A stretch of 64,000 nucleotides of DNA. Origin: Apostichopus japonicus (taxonomy: Eukaryota > Echinodermata > Holothuroidea > Aspidochirotida > Stichopodidae). Positions 1 to 12,060 of the stretch are shown one piece after another. The stretch spans positions 8,495,001 through 8,559,000 of the forward strand of contig NC_092570.1 in assembly GCF_037975245.1 (NCBI RefSeq), read 5' to 3'. Each line of letters begins with the position of its first letter. The stretch's first letter is position 1. Under the pieces are notes generated by a model. The model made no database searches, was not told the origin of the DNA, and was given only the letters and a program-made list of their open reading frames with translations. The translations under genes and the position numbers were made by a program.

Positions 1-142
1 ATTGCAATGTACTATACTAATAACAGAACGTGTACTGTACAATACAATGCACATCAGTGTGCCATACCACTTATACACATTATCATGTACAACATACCGT
101 ACAATGAACAGTCTAATATGCAACAAAATAACTAGTACAATA

Positions 143-1244
143 CAGAGGCGGGGATTTTGTTTCAAATATTGGGGGGAACATTTGCTTGGGTGCTAGCAGG
201 ATTTTCTAACCTGGGGCGCGCGAATTACTATCAAAGCGGGGCGCCACCATTGGTTGGCGCGCAGCGTACAAGAAAATTTCTGGTTTTGATAGCCCCCCAG
301 ATCACCGGAAATGGCACTTCTAGGGCTTGAAAATGACCAACCAGATGTACACTTTTACTTGAGAACCAAGTTTTTTCCAATAGTTTGTTTTTCCATCCAT
401 AACCTTTTTCAAGATTGTCACCAGTCACACATCATGTTCGACCTCATCGCATCTCCTGTAGATCATTGCTTTTGTAGGTAATTCTACGTAACGGCCCAAA
501 ATACCCGTCAGGCCCATTTTTCAAGGTTTTAAGCCCATTATTTTTTCAGAATTTGAAAAATAAATTCACTTCAAAACATACCCATAATGTTGCACAAAAT
601 TTCATCTATGGACAACCGATATAGAAAAAACCCCTTCAACCCCTAACAGACCGGTCAAAACTGCACGAGTAGAGGGCAAGTATGATGAAGAATGTTGGTC
701 AGGGAATTTTCGAAAATTCAGGCACAGTTATTTTATTGGTGTACAAATATTAAAACCTCTTATAACGGCTATAAAACTTCAATATAAAAAATACAAAAAA
801 TATGCTCAAGGGAGGGCGGTCTCCTCCTCCCCCCTACTGGGCGGAAATAATATATACGCGCCTGTGGTTAGAAATCTTGTAGGAAACAGGCCAAATGGAA
901 ACCCAGTGAACCCATTTCCATGTGGACCATATATATGATTGTACGTACTTACACTCATACACAAGAGATGTACAGACATTATGATCATAATCATGAGTGA
1001 CAACATGCTATACAGTCACAGAAACGACCACGAAGAGTCATTTACCTCATGCAGCATGTGTTGGATGAAGTTTTAGCCACCACCTAGTATGATTTGGATA
1101 CATGATCTCACTTATTATGTTCTATTAATAGCCACAAAAAAATATGCCACCAAATATTGGGGGGGGGATATTAGATACTATATCCCCCCACCTAAAATAT
1201 TGGGGGGACATGTCCCCCCGTCCCCCCCATGATCGCTGCCCATG
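143..1244. mobile_element. hAT-like non-autonomous element, 1.1 kb
   Basis: The element begins CAGAGGCGGGGAT and ends, read inward from the right, CATGGGCAGCGATCATGGGG, with G-rich inner arms (GGGGGGA.C around AATATTGGGG on both sides). Both edges touch the 8-bp sequence GTACAATA (135-142 and 1245-1252), which fits an 8-bp target-site duplication of the hAT class. No transposase frame is visible inside. A caution: the flanks are rich in ACAATAC, so the matching 8-mers could partly be chance. Confidence 0.6.
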
Positions 1245-1440
1245 GTACAATATACCAACTTTAAAATAACTGGGAGAATTTACCTTCAGTTGCAACACAC
1301 ACTACGGCACATTGTAACATACAATACAGTGTAACGCAAGTACAGTTTATAATACAATACAAAATAAAATACAATATTTACAATATTATATTTACAATAC
1401 AACACAGTAAAGCAGTACAAACAAATGCGTTTAGGCACTT
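1245..1440. repeat. ACAATAC-rich low-complexity sequence
   Basis: The stretch, like bases 1-142, is full of irregular ACAATAC / GTACAATA words. It has no coding signal. The rest to 1911 shows nothing recognisable. Confidence 0.5.
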
Positions 1441-1911
1441 AATTACAATATAAATGCTAAACCCCCAGCTCCCTCCTAAAGTGCCTCTTTCCTGTGAGGC
1501 GTCAAAACAAAGGTGGGAATTCAAAAGGCCACTTAGAAAAATGGAAGAATTGAGAACATGTTTACAACCTGAAACTGACCATGTTTACTACACTTGAAGG
1601 ATTCGCCTGCATATGTACGTCAATAATAACGCATACATGGCTTGAAAGCAACCAAGGTGAATGTCAGAGTTTCACATTTAAGTACTTGCCAATTTAGGAC
1701 TTTCTATTATAATCCTTGCAGCCATTCTAAGTGGTAAAGATTTCGTCATAATGCATTTGCTTCTTATACGGACTCTCAGACACGGTAAGTTTCATTCGGG
1801 TTCTAAACAATTTCAATATATGCATGCGAGGGAGTGAACCCTGTATAACAAGTCTGATGACAGATTTCACAGTGTACGTGAACTTGGTGAAGCAGAAGTG
1901 ATTAAAAACAG

Positions 1912-2051
1912 GTATATTGCATGTATACTGCATGTATATTGCATGTATATTTGCATGTATATTGCATGTTTGTTGCATGTACATTGCATGTTTAATGCAT
2001 GTATATTGCATGTATACTGCATGTATATTGCATGTATATTGCATATACATG
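1912..2051. repeat. 12-bp minisatellite, TGCATGTATATT
   Basis: About eleven imperfect copies of TGCATGTATATT stand in tandem, with single-base changes and a few 13-bp units. The unit length is a multiple of three, so open frames of the type HVYCMYIA run through on both strands. These are not genes. Confidence 0.9.
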
Positions 2052-3279
2052 TCTTATCATGCTGGATATATGAAAAAGAAGCAGGGGAACAATGTTTGTT
2101 GAAACCTTTTCAGTTTCTCTAATTTATCGATAGGAGTTGTATCAAATGGGTGTGCACCTGTACCGAGTACTCAATGCAATGTATCCCTGTACTTACTATT
2201 TAGCGATTAAGATATGTACCCCATTTTAATTATTAGTACTGTGTACACCCTAAAATCTTTATTTAGCATTATATTCCATTAAACCTCTCAATGTGATAAG
2301 CAAAATAGCTCTCAGGTTTGCTGACACAGAAAACCTGCAATTACTATCTTACATAACTTCATTTCAGAGCCGCTGATCTGTAAATGTGATCTGAAAATTT
2401 ATCACAAAAAAATAAAGAAACCCCATATGTGATGAGAAAGAATCCAATAACAAGGACAAAATCTAGTCCTTGTGTACCAAAAAATAGCAAGTCTTTTTAT
2501 ACTATGAGGGAGTGACCGTAGCTGCTGGATTACGAGAGGAAGTTAATGATCTAGAGTAGTTTAATGATATCATCAAGGTTTAGTATAATAACAATCGAGC
2601 ATTACGGACATGATCTGTATTACGGAGACTAATCAGCGGAAAATGAAATATAATCAAGAAGATGAGAATAACGGCCATGAATTATGCAAGTATGAAACAA
2701 TAGACAGATGGCTACGAGGACAACACAGCAGTGATGAGTACAAATTAATACACATCAGGATAAAAAGAAACTCATCTTTTCTGAAGGTTACGGCGTATAA
2801 TTGCAACGAGAGATGAACAGATAAGACGTATTAACGTAAGATCCAATTATCTTATGGAAATTTAAAATAAGGACTGAATGGTGACGATGGGAACTTGGGG
2901 GAATAGTAAGCACACACAGGGCGAGGGACAGCTAACTTCTCTCTCCTTTCCTTCCATGCCCTCCCCCCACCCCCCTCCCCACTTCATTGACACAAGTGAT
3001 CAAGAAAGGGAGTTGGAGGGAGTATCAAACAACAAACTTTATCTTGGTTACGAAACAAACACTTCCATAATCAGGGTGAGATCCCTTTGCCCTACCAACC
3101 TGCCTTATCAACCTATCCCTCTATCCCTGCTTTATGTTTTTGTCCTCAACAACCAACACTGGAGTAACCATAGGTTTTTGTTTCAAAGAGGAGACTGGAG
3201 GGACACAAAGGGTTGGAATAGGTGGTAAAAAGGATGGACTAATGGGTAATTAAATATGCAGAGAATATGGTATGCAAAT
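2052..3279. other. No gene or clear repeat seen
   Basis: The sequence is AT-rich and non-coding in appearance. Short open frames at 2610-2816 and 2878-3228 (plus) have no recognisable motif and low-complexity composition. It lies in the arrestin intron downstream of exon 8. Confidence 0.5.
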
Positions 3280-3408
3280 ACTCCCCCACCCCCCATGTAG
3301 GCACATTGGGTGTGCATAGTTTACCCCCCCATGTAGGGTTTACATTGGGTGTGCATACATACCCCCCCCCCCTGTATGGATTACATTGGGTGTGCATACA
3401 TACAACCG
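3280..3408. repeat. Short C-rich tandem repeat, three copies
   Basis: Three imperfect copies of a unit built of a C-run followed by ATGTAGG, TACATTGGGTGTGCATA are arranged head to tail with a period of about 45-55 bp. Confidence 0.75.
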
Positions 3409-4074
3409 GTACATATCCAGAACTGCCTCCCAGTACACCAATCTAGAGTTTATCTTAGCATGCAAACATACATACCACATATCATAGCACATGCTTGAAT
3501 GGGTTGACACAGTGCCAGAAATGTGACAGAGTTGTCACAAGCATTTAAAAGTGTGCTACTCATTGTTTTACTTTGTCAGTCAGCCTCATTATTTTCTTAA
3601 TGGAAAGTCTTATCTAAGGCATATATAAAGGGGAACAAGGTCAAACTCAGCTTTATTTTGAATACTCTTTACTTTGGCCAAATATCAAATAGGAACTTAG
3701 TCACAAGTTACAGAGAAATGGAAAGCCACTTATTACACAAGTCACAAGACTATATTTATGTAACTGAATGTTAATGCACTTACAAGAAACTGTTCGTGCT
3801 TCTGCTGGAGAAAACCAAGACATTTCATACAAATTTGGAATACTATTGTCCATTTGGTTGTGCTACGAAATGTACAAGGGCTTTGTGACAATCAAGGTTT
3901 GACATTCTTTATTATGTCAAACGTGTTAAAAAATAAGTTAAGATGAGATGTAAAATGTACTTTCATGTTTTGAATAAAAGAATAATAAATTTTTCCTTTA
4001 ACAGTATTAAATGAAATGAATTTTTTTCAATTCCATGCCAAAAAAAAAAAACATGAATTTTTTCCCCCACTTAC

Positions 4075-4221
4075 ACTGTTGAAGATGCCAGGTTAGTATC
4101 TTCATGCTTAAGTTTGCCGTCTAGAGCGAGTCCTCTTTTGTCCTTGTTGTTCGTCAGAAGCGGAGTAACTTTGTATACCCTGGACAACGTCTGACTAGGT
4201 CCAACAGGCATACCCTCCTCA
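4075..4221 (-). CDS. arrb: Beta-arrestin exon 8 (gate/lariat loop); last exon in window
   Basis: This 147-nt exon has acceptor gttcacag and donor CAGT|gtaagt. It completes Thr291 and encodes residues 292-339, then leaves two bases of the next codon. No ATG-initiated frame covers it; it was found by matching [10 protein letters not shown] and [19 protein letters not shown] to the family. Asp325 and Asp332 correspond to the gate-loop aspartates (human 290 and 297) of the polar core. The offset to human numbering rises from 30 to 35 across the exon 7/8 join, so a surface loop is about five residues longer. The next exon should start with a base completing GTN (Val); I could not find it between 1 and 4074. 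Confidence 0.93.
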
Positions 4222-6654
4222 CTGTGAACAAAAAAGATTCAGGAAAATCCTTGATCTGCTTCAAGGAATGGAGTAGACCTTTAATACAGGTGGATTACTT
4301 TCTGTCAGTCTATAATACTTATTACTTATGACACTGTGGCATTTATATATGGGAACATGCAACAGGAAATACAACACACAGGGATTATGTGGTACAGGAA
4401 TCATAACACCCAGGATACACATACCACACATGTTATACACAAGTTATATACCATGGTCGTAAGTAATTAGAATTGCGTAGACGCTGGTATGAATGAGAGA
4501 CAAATGGGCCTAAAAACCACAGAGGTTTGAATCACGGAAAATATCTGTTCATTTGAAACGAGTGAAACGTACGGTTACAAATTCTATCGAGAGAGGTTCA
4601 CGGATAATTTGTCAAAATCGCAGATATGAGGGGATACCCTAATTGTTTATTTGGGATACAACACCTTTAAACAGAAATGGTTACAATTCGGCTGCCATCT
4701 TGAAAAGGTATGTAATGCTTTTGATAATGTTAACTATTAAAAAAACTGAACATGGAATATGAAGACTCTGAATTCAAAAGACAAAAATTGAAGAAAATTA
4801 AACTTTAATAAGGCTGGCAGAATATGAGCAATCAGTGTTGTGCATTAAATGATAGGCAAGATAGAAACCGGTCTATGTTTATTACAAGAATACATGGATA
4901 TATATGAAATATCACCCTCAGTTCTTAAACATGACTTCAAATCTGGCTGTTTTTTGTGTTTGTTTTTCACAAAATTATTGATTTTAATTATCCATCTTCT
5001 GAGCTCTTTGTACGGTTCCATTAGCGGTTGATTCTTTTCTTTTGTTTCTTTCTTCCTCTACTCTATCAGACATCTTTCTATAAAATGCTCATTGTCTATA
5101 TTCCACTTTTCTTCACGGATATTAAGAAAAAATCAATGGTTTTTATCTATTCGAGCAAGACTTCAATCAATGAAATGCTTTCTTCAGTTTCAATGCAAAC
5201 AGATTGAACAGACAGTGAACGAAAAAGAGGAGGATGTCAAAACCACACGGCATGAGAAATTATCGATTTTGCATTTTAAATCGTCAGTAAGGCAAAAAAG
5301 GTACTTGTCAATATTTGTGAAATTATGAACAGTTTTTTACTCCTTGATGACCTATACACGGCTGGGAAACTGTGAAAAACGACTGAGCCAATCCTTGCAG
5401 TGAGTTGCTCTTATGAAAATTTTAATACCGTGAAAGCATCTGCACGTCCCTTCAAGGCACTGTCTTTGTTTTAAGCACTAAAATTGTGAATCTGTGACAT
5501 TTTCTTGCCAAAATAAATGCTTTTATGTTCAAAACACTAAAAATGGGTGTGTTCTTGTTTATACATACGGATATTATATTTGGTCTGGTCTAGTCATTCA
5601 AGCACGCTTATCCACACAATATCCGCACAGAGTATGTGGATATTCCATTCTATCCTCCCTTTCATAATACCAAGACTTAATCTTATCCCTATACTTCATA
5701 TGCAAGAAGTGGGGCAAAGGTTGTTATTGTCAGTCACTGTTAAAGCCAATTATCAGCTAACGGCACCTTCTGGTGCAAGCTGGGAAAAAAAATTCATAAC
5801 ATTCGTAAGAACATTTGTGCTGATCTCCTGATTGGATCTGGTAAGAATATGTAATAGATGAATGCAACCAGCTGTTTTAGAGGCACCTCAAGACAATATA
5901 AAATAATAAAAAATGTCTTTGAAAGGCACAAAGTGATACTTAACATAGGTAGCACGGGTTTAGATTGTATCATTACCTAATATCAAATCATCTTCTTCAT
6001 GGGACACTATTCTGGCAAAATATGGTTTGAAACTCTTAGTTTGATTCCAGAGAATTTTAATGCAATATAATATAGAACTCTGCTTTTTATAGTTTTTTCA
6101 ACTCACTAGATTGTTCTGTAGATATCATTCTATATTCAGTTGACTAGATGATTTTAGAAACCTTGCGTCCAACTCTTCAGCCATCCAACAACTAAAATAA
6201 AATCCCATGGTGGAGAATCAGAACTAATAATTCCCTTCTTTTACTTCTAGCCATTTTGAAATTGCATATTTACATATTCTAGCAGATTTTTTTTTTCTAC
6301 CTTGAAGCTCACCCCTGGACTAGTAAATCTACCTGTCGTCCAACCAATAAACTGATTCAGGTTTTAATCTATACGCGAGATGCTGACAAACAAGAAATGG
6401 CCTGCAGATGCTCTGACTACTCCAAAGAGAGATATCGACAGAACATTGAAAATGATGGACAAAGGCATACAGAGTAAAAGAGAAAGCAAAATATTTGAAG
6501 TACTCAAAGGGAAATAAGCAGTGAGGGAGTGTTTATGTTTACTGCATCACAGGTAATATCACTCCTCATATCACACAAGGAAGGCTTGTGTATTGAGACA
6601 ATTAAAATATCATTTCCTGGAAAGGTGTTAGAGATGAGTCTTCTGTCAACGATA
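4222..6654. other. Intron 7 of arrestin, plain portion
   Basis: No exon, RNA gene or well-defined repeat is seen. Small open frames at 4849-5328 and 5547-5831 lack family resemblance. The intron begins at the exon 7 donor (7429) and ends at the exon 8 acceptor (4222). Confidence 0.5.
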
Positions 6655-7262
6655 CAAACTCAAAATCATTCCTCGTAATGGATGAGGAAGGGTTCTGTAA
6701 CCATACAACGTCAAAATCATTTCTCATAATGGACTAAGGAAGGGTTTGATTCAACCTCAAAATCATTCGCGTTACTTATCAGAGGGGCGGGGTCAGTAAC
6801 AATACAACCTCAGAATTATTCCTCATAATGGACTAAGGAAGGGTTCTGTAACTGCACAACCTCAAATTCATTCCTCGTTACTTATCAGAGGGGCGGGGTC
6901 AGTAACAATACAACCTCAAAATCATTCCTCATTATGTATTAAGGAAGGGTTCAGTAACAATACAACCTCAAAATCATTCCTCATAGTGGATTAGGAAGGG
7001 GTCTGTAATGATACAACCTCAAAATCATTCCTCATAATGGACTAAGGAAGGGTTCTGTAACTGTACAACCTCAAAATCATTCCTCGTTACTTATCAGAGG
7101 GGCGGGTCAGTAACAATACAACCTCAAAATCATTCCTCATTACGTATTAGAAGGGGGGGGGGTCAGTGACAGTACAACCTCAATATCATTCCTCATCATG
7201 GACTAAGGAAGGCTTCTGTAACCATACAACCTCAAAACCATTCCTCGTTATGTATTAGAGGA
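6655..7262. repeat. ~52-bp minisatellite in arrestin intron 7
   Basis: About eleven copies of a 50-60-bp unit with core CCTCAAAATCATTCCTCATA, followed by ATGGACTAAGGAAGGGTTCTGTAA. A second unit type replaces the middle with GTTACTTATCAGAGGGGCGGGG, so two subunits alternate irregularly. Confidence 0.88.
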
Positions 7263-7429
7263 ACAGCTTTATAGAGTGGGAACCAGTATGTACTTTCAAA
7301 ACAAGCTAATGGATCATGTTTAAGTATTCATCTCATACCAGAGGATGTAACTATGAAAGGAATTAAGGATGAAGAGGCGACACCTCATCTCAGCTGGCAT
7401 TAGAGATGAAATTTAGCTCAGATTCTTAC

Positions 7430-7584
7430 GTTTCCAGGACTGCCACAGGACATTTATATTGTGCAGATGAAAAAAGACATATATCTGCCAGCTGTCGAAC
7501 GGATATTCGGATCTTTTTCACCGATTTTTTAGAGTTATTTGCGATGTGCACATTGACTGCAATATCCTCTCCGTGGTAATATTG
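7430..7584 (-). CDS. arrb: Beta-arrestin exon 7 (C-domain)
   Basis: This 155-nt exon has acceptor tttcacag and donor AAAC|gtaaga. It encodes residues 240-290, [17 protein letters not shown] through CPVAVLE, plus two bases of Thr291. It matches the YYHGEPISVNVHVTNN and [20 protein letters not shown] blocks of beta-arrestins. The short charged loop that follows differs in length from the vertebrate proteins (see exon 8). A ~52-bp minisatellite ends about 170 bp past the donor. Confidence 0.96.
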
Positions 7585-8215
7585 CTGTGAAAGAGAGAAG
7601 GGATTAACATCATTACTACTGCAAACCATGACGGTCAAATAATGTTGAATTCATGAATGTAGTAATCTCAAATATTTGCTGCTTTCTCAAAATTCCTTGT
7701 TACTTTGGAACCTGCAAATGCTCCCTCCATCCACCTCTTTCCCTCCATCTCTACAATTCTGCACTGTTGGTTAAATGCTAATGAATGTGTTTTGTGTATG
7801 GTATATATAGCATACATTTAAGATTTTATGCACAGTTTCACAGAAAAATTGAAAGATATGAAGTATAATGGCAAATAATGGTTAATACTTTTAAACGCAA
7901 TATGAAAACTTATATATTTTGTTTAAATGTCTGGTAATTGTTTGTCTATCTTTTTGCCGCCCTTTTTGTGCTTTTGGATGTTTACTGTTTTTCTACTGCA
8001 TAATATTGTATATTTATTTCGTATTGAGGGCTCCTCTGGAAAGCAGTGCTTCTGCACTGAGCAGGACTACCCTCATTAGAGATGACAATAATAAAAAAAT
8101 ATCATAAAAAAAACTTGTTAGAACTTAATTAATTATGAATGTATGTATATTTTGTTGTTGAAATTTGAGCACTGTATCTGGAAGGATATAAGTATTAGAT
8201 GTATTTTCTAAGGAC

Positions 8216-8388
8216 CTGTTTATCGAGTGTAGCCTCCAGATGAAGGGGAAATCTGCTCATCATGAACTCCATATTTTTGTCAGCCTGCGGTTGAATTTTC
8301 TTCTCATCTGGTACTTCGGCAGCATATGTTACTTTACGGATTGCCAATCGCACAGAGTTCCTCTTGTGTGGTTTTTCATTCACAGAGT
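8216..8388 (-). CDS. arrb: Beta-arrestin exon 6 (polar-core arginine)
   Basis: This 173-nt exon has acceptor tttctttcag and donor CAG|gtcctt. It completes Asp182 and encodes residues 183-239. The PHKRNSVRLAIRKVTYA block (188-204) contains Arg199, equivalent to human Arg169, the main phosphate-sensing arginine of the polar core. It is followed by the N-to-C-domain hinge and the first C-domain strand, ending HLEATLDKQ. The donor is gtcctt, weaker than the others in this gene, but frame and homology on both sides agree. Confidence 0.95.
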
Positions 8389-8490
8389 CTGAAAGAAAAT
8401 AATAATGAAGTTACTGAAATACTATGGTAGCCTTTTCCATTAGTTTTGGGGACCTATGATGCTACATCAGAGCTCATAACTTGTGAGGCA

Positions 8491-9335
8491 TTGCACACCA
8501 CACTATCATCATGTCTCACACCACACTATCATCGTGTCTCACACCACACTATCATCGTGTCTCACACCACACTATCATCACGTCTCACACCACACTATCA
8601 TCACGTCGCACACCACACTATCATCACGTCGCACACCACACTATCATCACGTCTCACACCACACTATCATCACGTCTCACACCACACTATCATCACGTCT
8701 CACACCACACTATCATCACGTCTCACACCACACTATCATCACGTCTCACACCACACTATCATCACGTCTCACACCACACTATCATCACGTCTCACACCAC
8801 ACTATCATCACGTCTCACACCACACTATCATCACGTCTCACACCACACTATCATCATGTCTCACACCACACTATCATCATGTCTCACACCACACTATTGT
8901 CACGTCTCACACCACACTATCATCATGTCTCACACCACACTATCATCATGTCTTACACCACACTATCATCACATCTCACACCACACTATCATCATGTCTC
9001 ACACCACACTATCATCATGTCTTACACCACACTATCATCATGTCTCACACCACACTATCATCATGTCTTACACCACACTATCATCACATCTCACACCACA
9101 CTATTGTCATGTCTCACACCACACTATCATTATGTCTCACACCACACTATCATCATGTCTCACACCACACTATCATCATGTCTCACACCATACTATCATC
9201 ATGTCTCACACCACACTATCATCATGTCTCACACCACACTATCATCATGTCTCACACCACACTATCATCATGTCTCACACCACACTATTGTCATGTCTCA
9301 CACAACACTATTGCCATGTCTCACATCACACTGTT
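8491..9335. repeat. 23-bp minisatellite in arrestin intron 5, ~36 copies
   Basis: The unit CTATCATCACGTCTCACACCACA repeats head to tail with few changes. Since 23 is not divisible by three and no unit phase makes a stop, all three forward frames stay open for about 285-315 codons, giving histidine-rich pseudo-proteins (repeats of HTTLSS and LTPHYHH). Variants are mostly CG/TG exchanges in the sixth dinucleotide position and a few ATTGTC units toward the right end. It is a satellite, not a gene. Confidence 0.97.
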
Positions 9336-10178
9336 GGTAATAAAATTACATCTAAGAGTAAGAGAGAGATTCAATAAATCGCTTTCATGTTGAAATTGTA
9401 ACTTAAAATAATTTCTTGGAAAGAAAGCTGTCACTTAATATCCATAAATTTCTTCTGAAAAGAACTGACCTGATTTTGTGTCAGGTAATGACAGATTTAT
9501 CTATATAGATAATCATCTTTATGATTCTAGTTGATGACTACAAAACAAATGTTGCTGCTCAACTATCTCAATCATAATAATGAATTCCCCCCACATCTTT
9601 AGTAGCTTAGTTGCAAATAGTATTAGCTTCGTTGTGTCCTCCATAATGCATGTAGTCTTGGAGGGGATTGATTCAGCAGTTAAATGCAGTCTCATTTAGC
9701 AGATCTACAAACTGAACCGGTTCTTGTTGGTGCTGTCAAAGTAGTTATATATTTTATGTACTTGGTTTTTCCCCCTCTGCAACCAATACAACTTACAATC
9801 AACTATCAATACAATACACTACACCTCTATAAACAGCTAATTATAATTTGCATTTTTTATGCACTCTAAATTATGACTGATTTACTGCAGATCAACTGAT
9901 GCGGTGAATTTATTCTAATTTCTAGGAATGGTTAACAGGATTCATTAGCAAACCAAATTATGTCACACATGGATACAACTTAGCGTAATTCTTGACTCTT
10001 TTTGTCGTCGAGCAACGGAGAGTAAACTGATGAAGTCAAATTTGACCAAGAGTGCGATGCCTTTCGCCGTCTTAGCGAGCTTGTTGACACGGCAAATGTT
10101 CGTTCTCTTTCTTGAGAGGGAATATTCAGAACAACTTGAACACAGAGTTTTCACTAAGAGGATGATGAACTGGTTTAC
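9336..10178. other. Intron 5, plain portion
   Basis: Non-coding AT-rich sequence between the 23-bp satellite and the exon 5 donor. No feature is recognised. Confidence 0.5.
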
Positions 10179-10278
10179 CTGCTACGTAAGTTTTCAGTTC
10201 ATAGTCAACACCGCAGGGTTTACCAGTATCCCCTGGAGCTGGTTGGAGGGTCACAGAATTGGGTGCATGTTTTGGTAA
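10179..10278 (-). CDS. arrb: Beta-arrestin exon 5 (middle loop)
   Basis: This 100-nt exon has acceptor ttttacag and donor CAG|gtaaac. It encodes residues 149-181, starting LPKHAPNSVTLQPAPGDTGK and including CGVDYELKTYVA, plus the first base of Asp182. The segment matches the PGPEDTGKACGVDYEVKAF stretch of beta-arrestins. The receptor-contacting middle loop lies here. The intron to exon 6 carries the large 23-bp minisatellite. Confidence 0.96.
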
Positions 10279-11567
10279 CTGTAAAAAGAGAGGATATAAC
10301 ATAACATTTTTAAGCAAATTTTTAAATCAATCAATCAATCCAAGAATGACTTTCCAAATGCTAAGAGCATAAATTTACATGTGAGAAATTATTAGAAAAT
10401 TCTACTAGAATTTTAAATCAGTGGCTTAAATCTTACAGTAGCTTTGAGGAGAATCATAACATTTTTGGTACACACCAGAAAACTATAAAGAGGACTGCAT
10501 GTGAGTGTCCCTACAGTGATGGTTCTCCAAATTGTTGACATGCAGCTCCTTATCTTATATCTATACACATTTGGTATTCATACATGTACATAATCCATCT
10601 ACAATAGTAGGTTCCCTAATATTTACAGTATTAAGTCAGAGATGATGATAAGGCAGCCTAAGTTCGCTCTTAACCTATCAGGTTGTATTACCTGAAGTAA
10701 TATCAGTAGGCACAAACTCAGCTCATTTCAACTGTCAGCAAATGTACTGCATAAAAACTATTGTTTATTGCATACATTATTGTGTCTGTTGTGTAAACCA
10801 TTTATTGCATAAACTGTTATGTTTGTTGCATAAACCATTTTAACCATACACCATTTAAACATATATATCGTGGTTGTTTGATGGTAGGATTGAAATCAAA
10901 ACGATACATTTGTCATGAATACAAATTCCATCACCAATGACTAGAATAGACGATGACATTGATGAAATTCTTTCATTTAGATGGTTTTTAATTGTCATGT
11001 AAACCAAGGTAGTTGGTATATTAGAAACTTGATTTTGTTGGAGCCCTTTTGTGTTCTCACGTTAACATATATGTGTGTTGACTTTCTGTAACCCTGTGAG
11101 CTTTAACCTTGGAACATCTGATAACTTGGGTATTGCTTAAACTTGAGCCCTAAAGAGCCAGACAATGCTGTCTGTCATATGCCAACTTTTGGATTTGTAT
11201 TGCTAACAGCTGTAAGCAAGAAATTGTTGGTGCACAGAGATGTGTAAAATGGAGTGTGAATATAACCTTGTCGTCATGGAAAGTATACATTAACAGCTGA
11301 TCAAAAATTCACGATCATTATGCAAAGGAATATAGATACATGTATACAGCTGCTTAACTTGCAGTGTTTCCTGGCAACTCAACAGTTCTCAAATTATCAC
11401 AACGTAAATATTTATGTCATCCAGTTGATTGCTTTGGATGGACTTTTAAGCAGTTACTGGTGAATGACACGCATTAAAAGATCTTCAATGAACCAGTTTT
11501 GCTGACCATAAATTTGCTGACCATTAATTAGCCAAAGAATGCAAAATGAACATGATACTTGCAAATG
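10279..11567. other. Intron 4, distal portion without clear features
   Basis: It contains short irregular direct repeats of TTGTTGCATAAACCATTTA type at 10740-10860. Nothing else is recognised. The remaining part of intron 4 (12061-12923) is also plain. Confidence 0.45.
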
Positions 11568-12021
11568 AGCAAGAAAGACAAGACATTGTACAATACCAGA
11601 ATGCGAGCTGCAATGCAAACATTTTATATATATATATATATTTTTTTTATCTCATCTCCGTACATGTAATGTATAAGGGAGATGAGATAATGTTCTTCAC
11701 CCCACATTAGAAATGTGAGGAATAATATGTGTGAGTGAGTGAGTGAGCAAGTCCTCCTAGACCCTAAGTCCTATCAAGTTCAAACTTGGTGAGTAGGTTG
11801 CCTGACCATGTATACTCGTGCCTGCATGATTGATGACATCACAGGTCAAAGGTCGAGAAACATAAAAATTGGTTTTTAGCCACTTTCTGCTTGTCAACAT
11901 GCAGAAAAAGTCATTAAACCACACCATATGTAGAGAGTGATCAAATGGACAAGAACTACAAAGTCTTTTGTAATACTAGAATGAGAGCTTCAATGCAAAC
12001 ATTTCTGTTTTTACAATTTAG

Positions 12022-12053
<32 letters not shown>

Positions 12054-12060
12054 AATTCAT
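11568..12060. repeat. Diverged dispersed-repeat pair with (TA)n tracts
   Basis: Two related segments (from 11568 and 11944) share GAATG(C/A)GAGCT.CAATGCAAACATTT and are each followed by a (TA)n tract (11626-11642; 12022-12050). Between them are a hairpin (ATCTCATCTCC at about 11650 pairing with GGAGATGAGAT at about 11678), a GTGAGTGAG run, and a conserved-looking block AAACTTGGTGAGTAGGTTGC and TGATGACATCACAGGTCAAA. The layout suggests an old dispersed element. Confidence 0.55.

Noticed and set aside
1727-1900. Minus-strand frame FTKFTYTVKSVIRL considered as the missing arrestin exon 9
   Set aside because: It lacks the LREGA and YKVKVKL pattern expected after the exon 8 ASST segment; no match was found elsewhere in 1-4074 either.
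8446-9393. Three overlapping histidine-rich frames of 285-315 codons
   Set aside because: They are read-through of a 23-bp satellite in all three phases and contain no non-repetitive protein.
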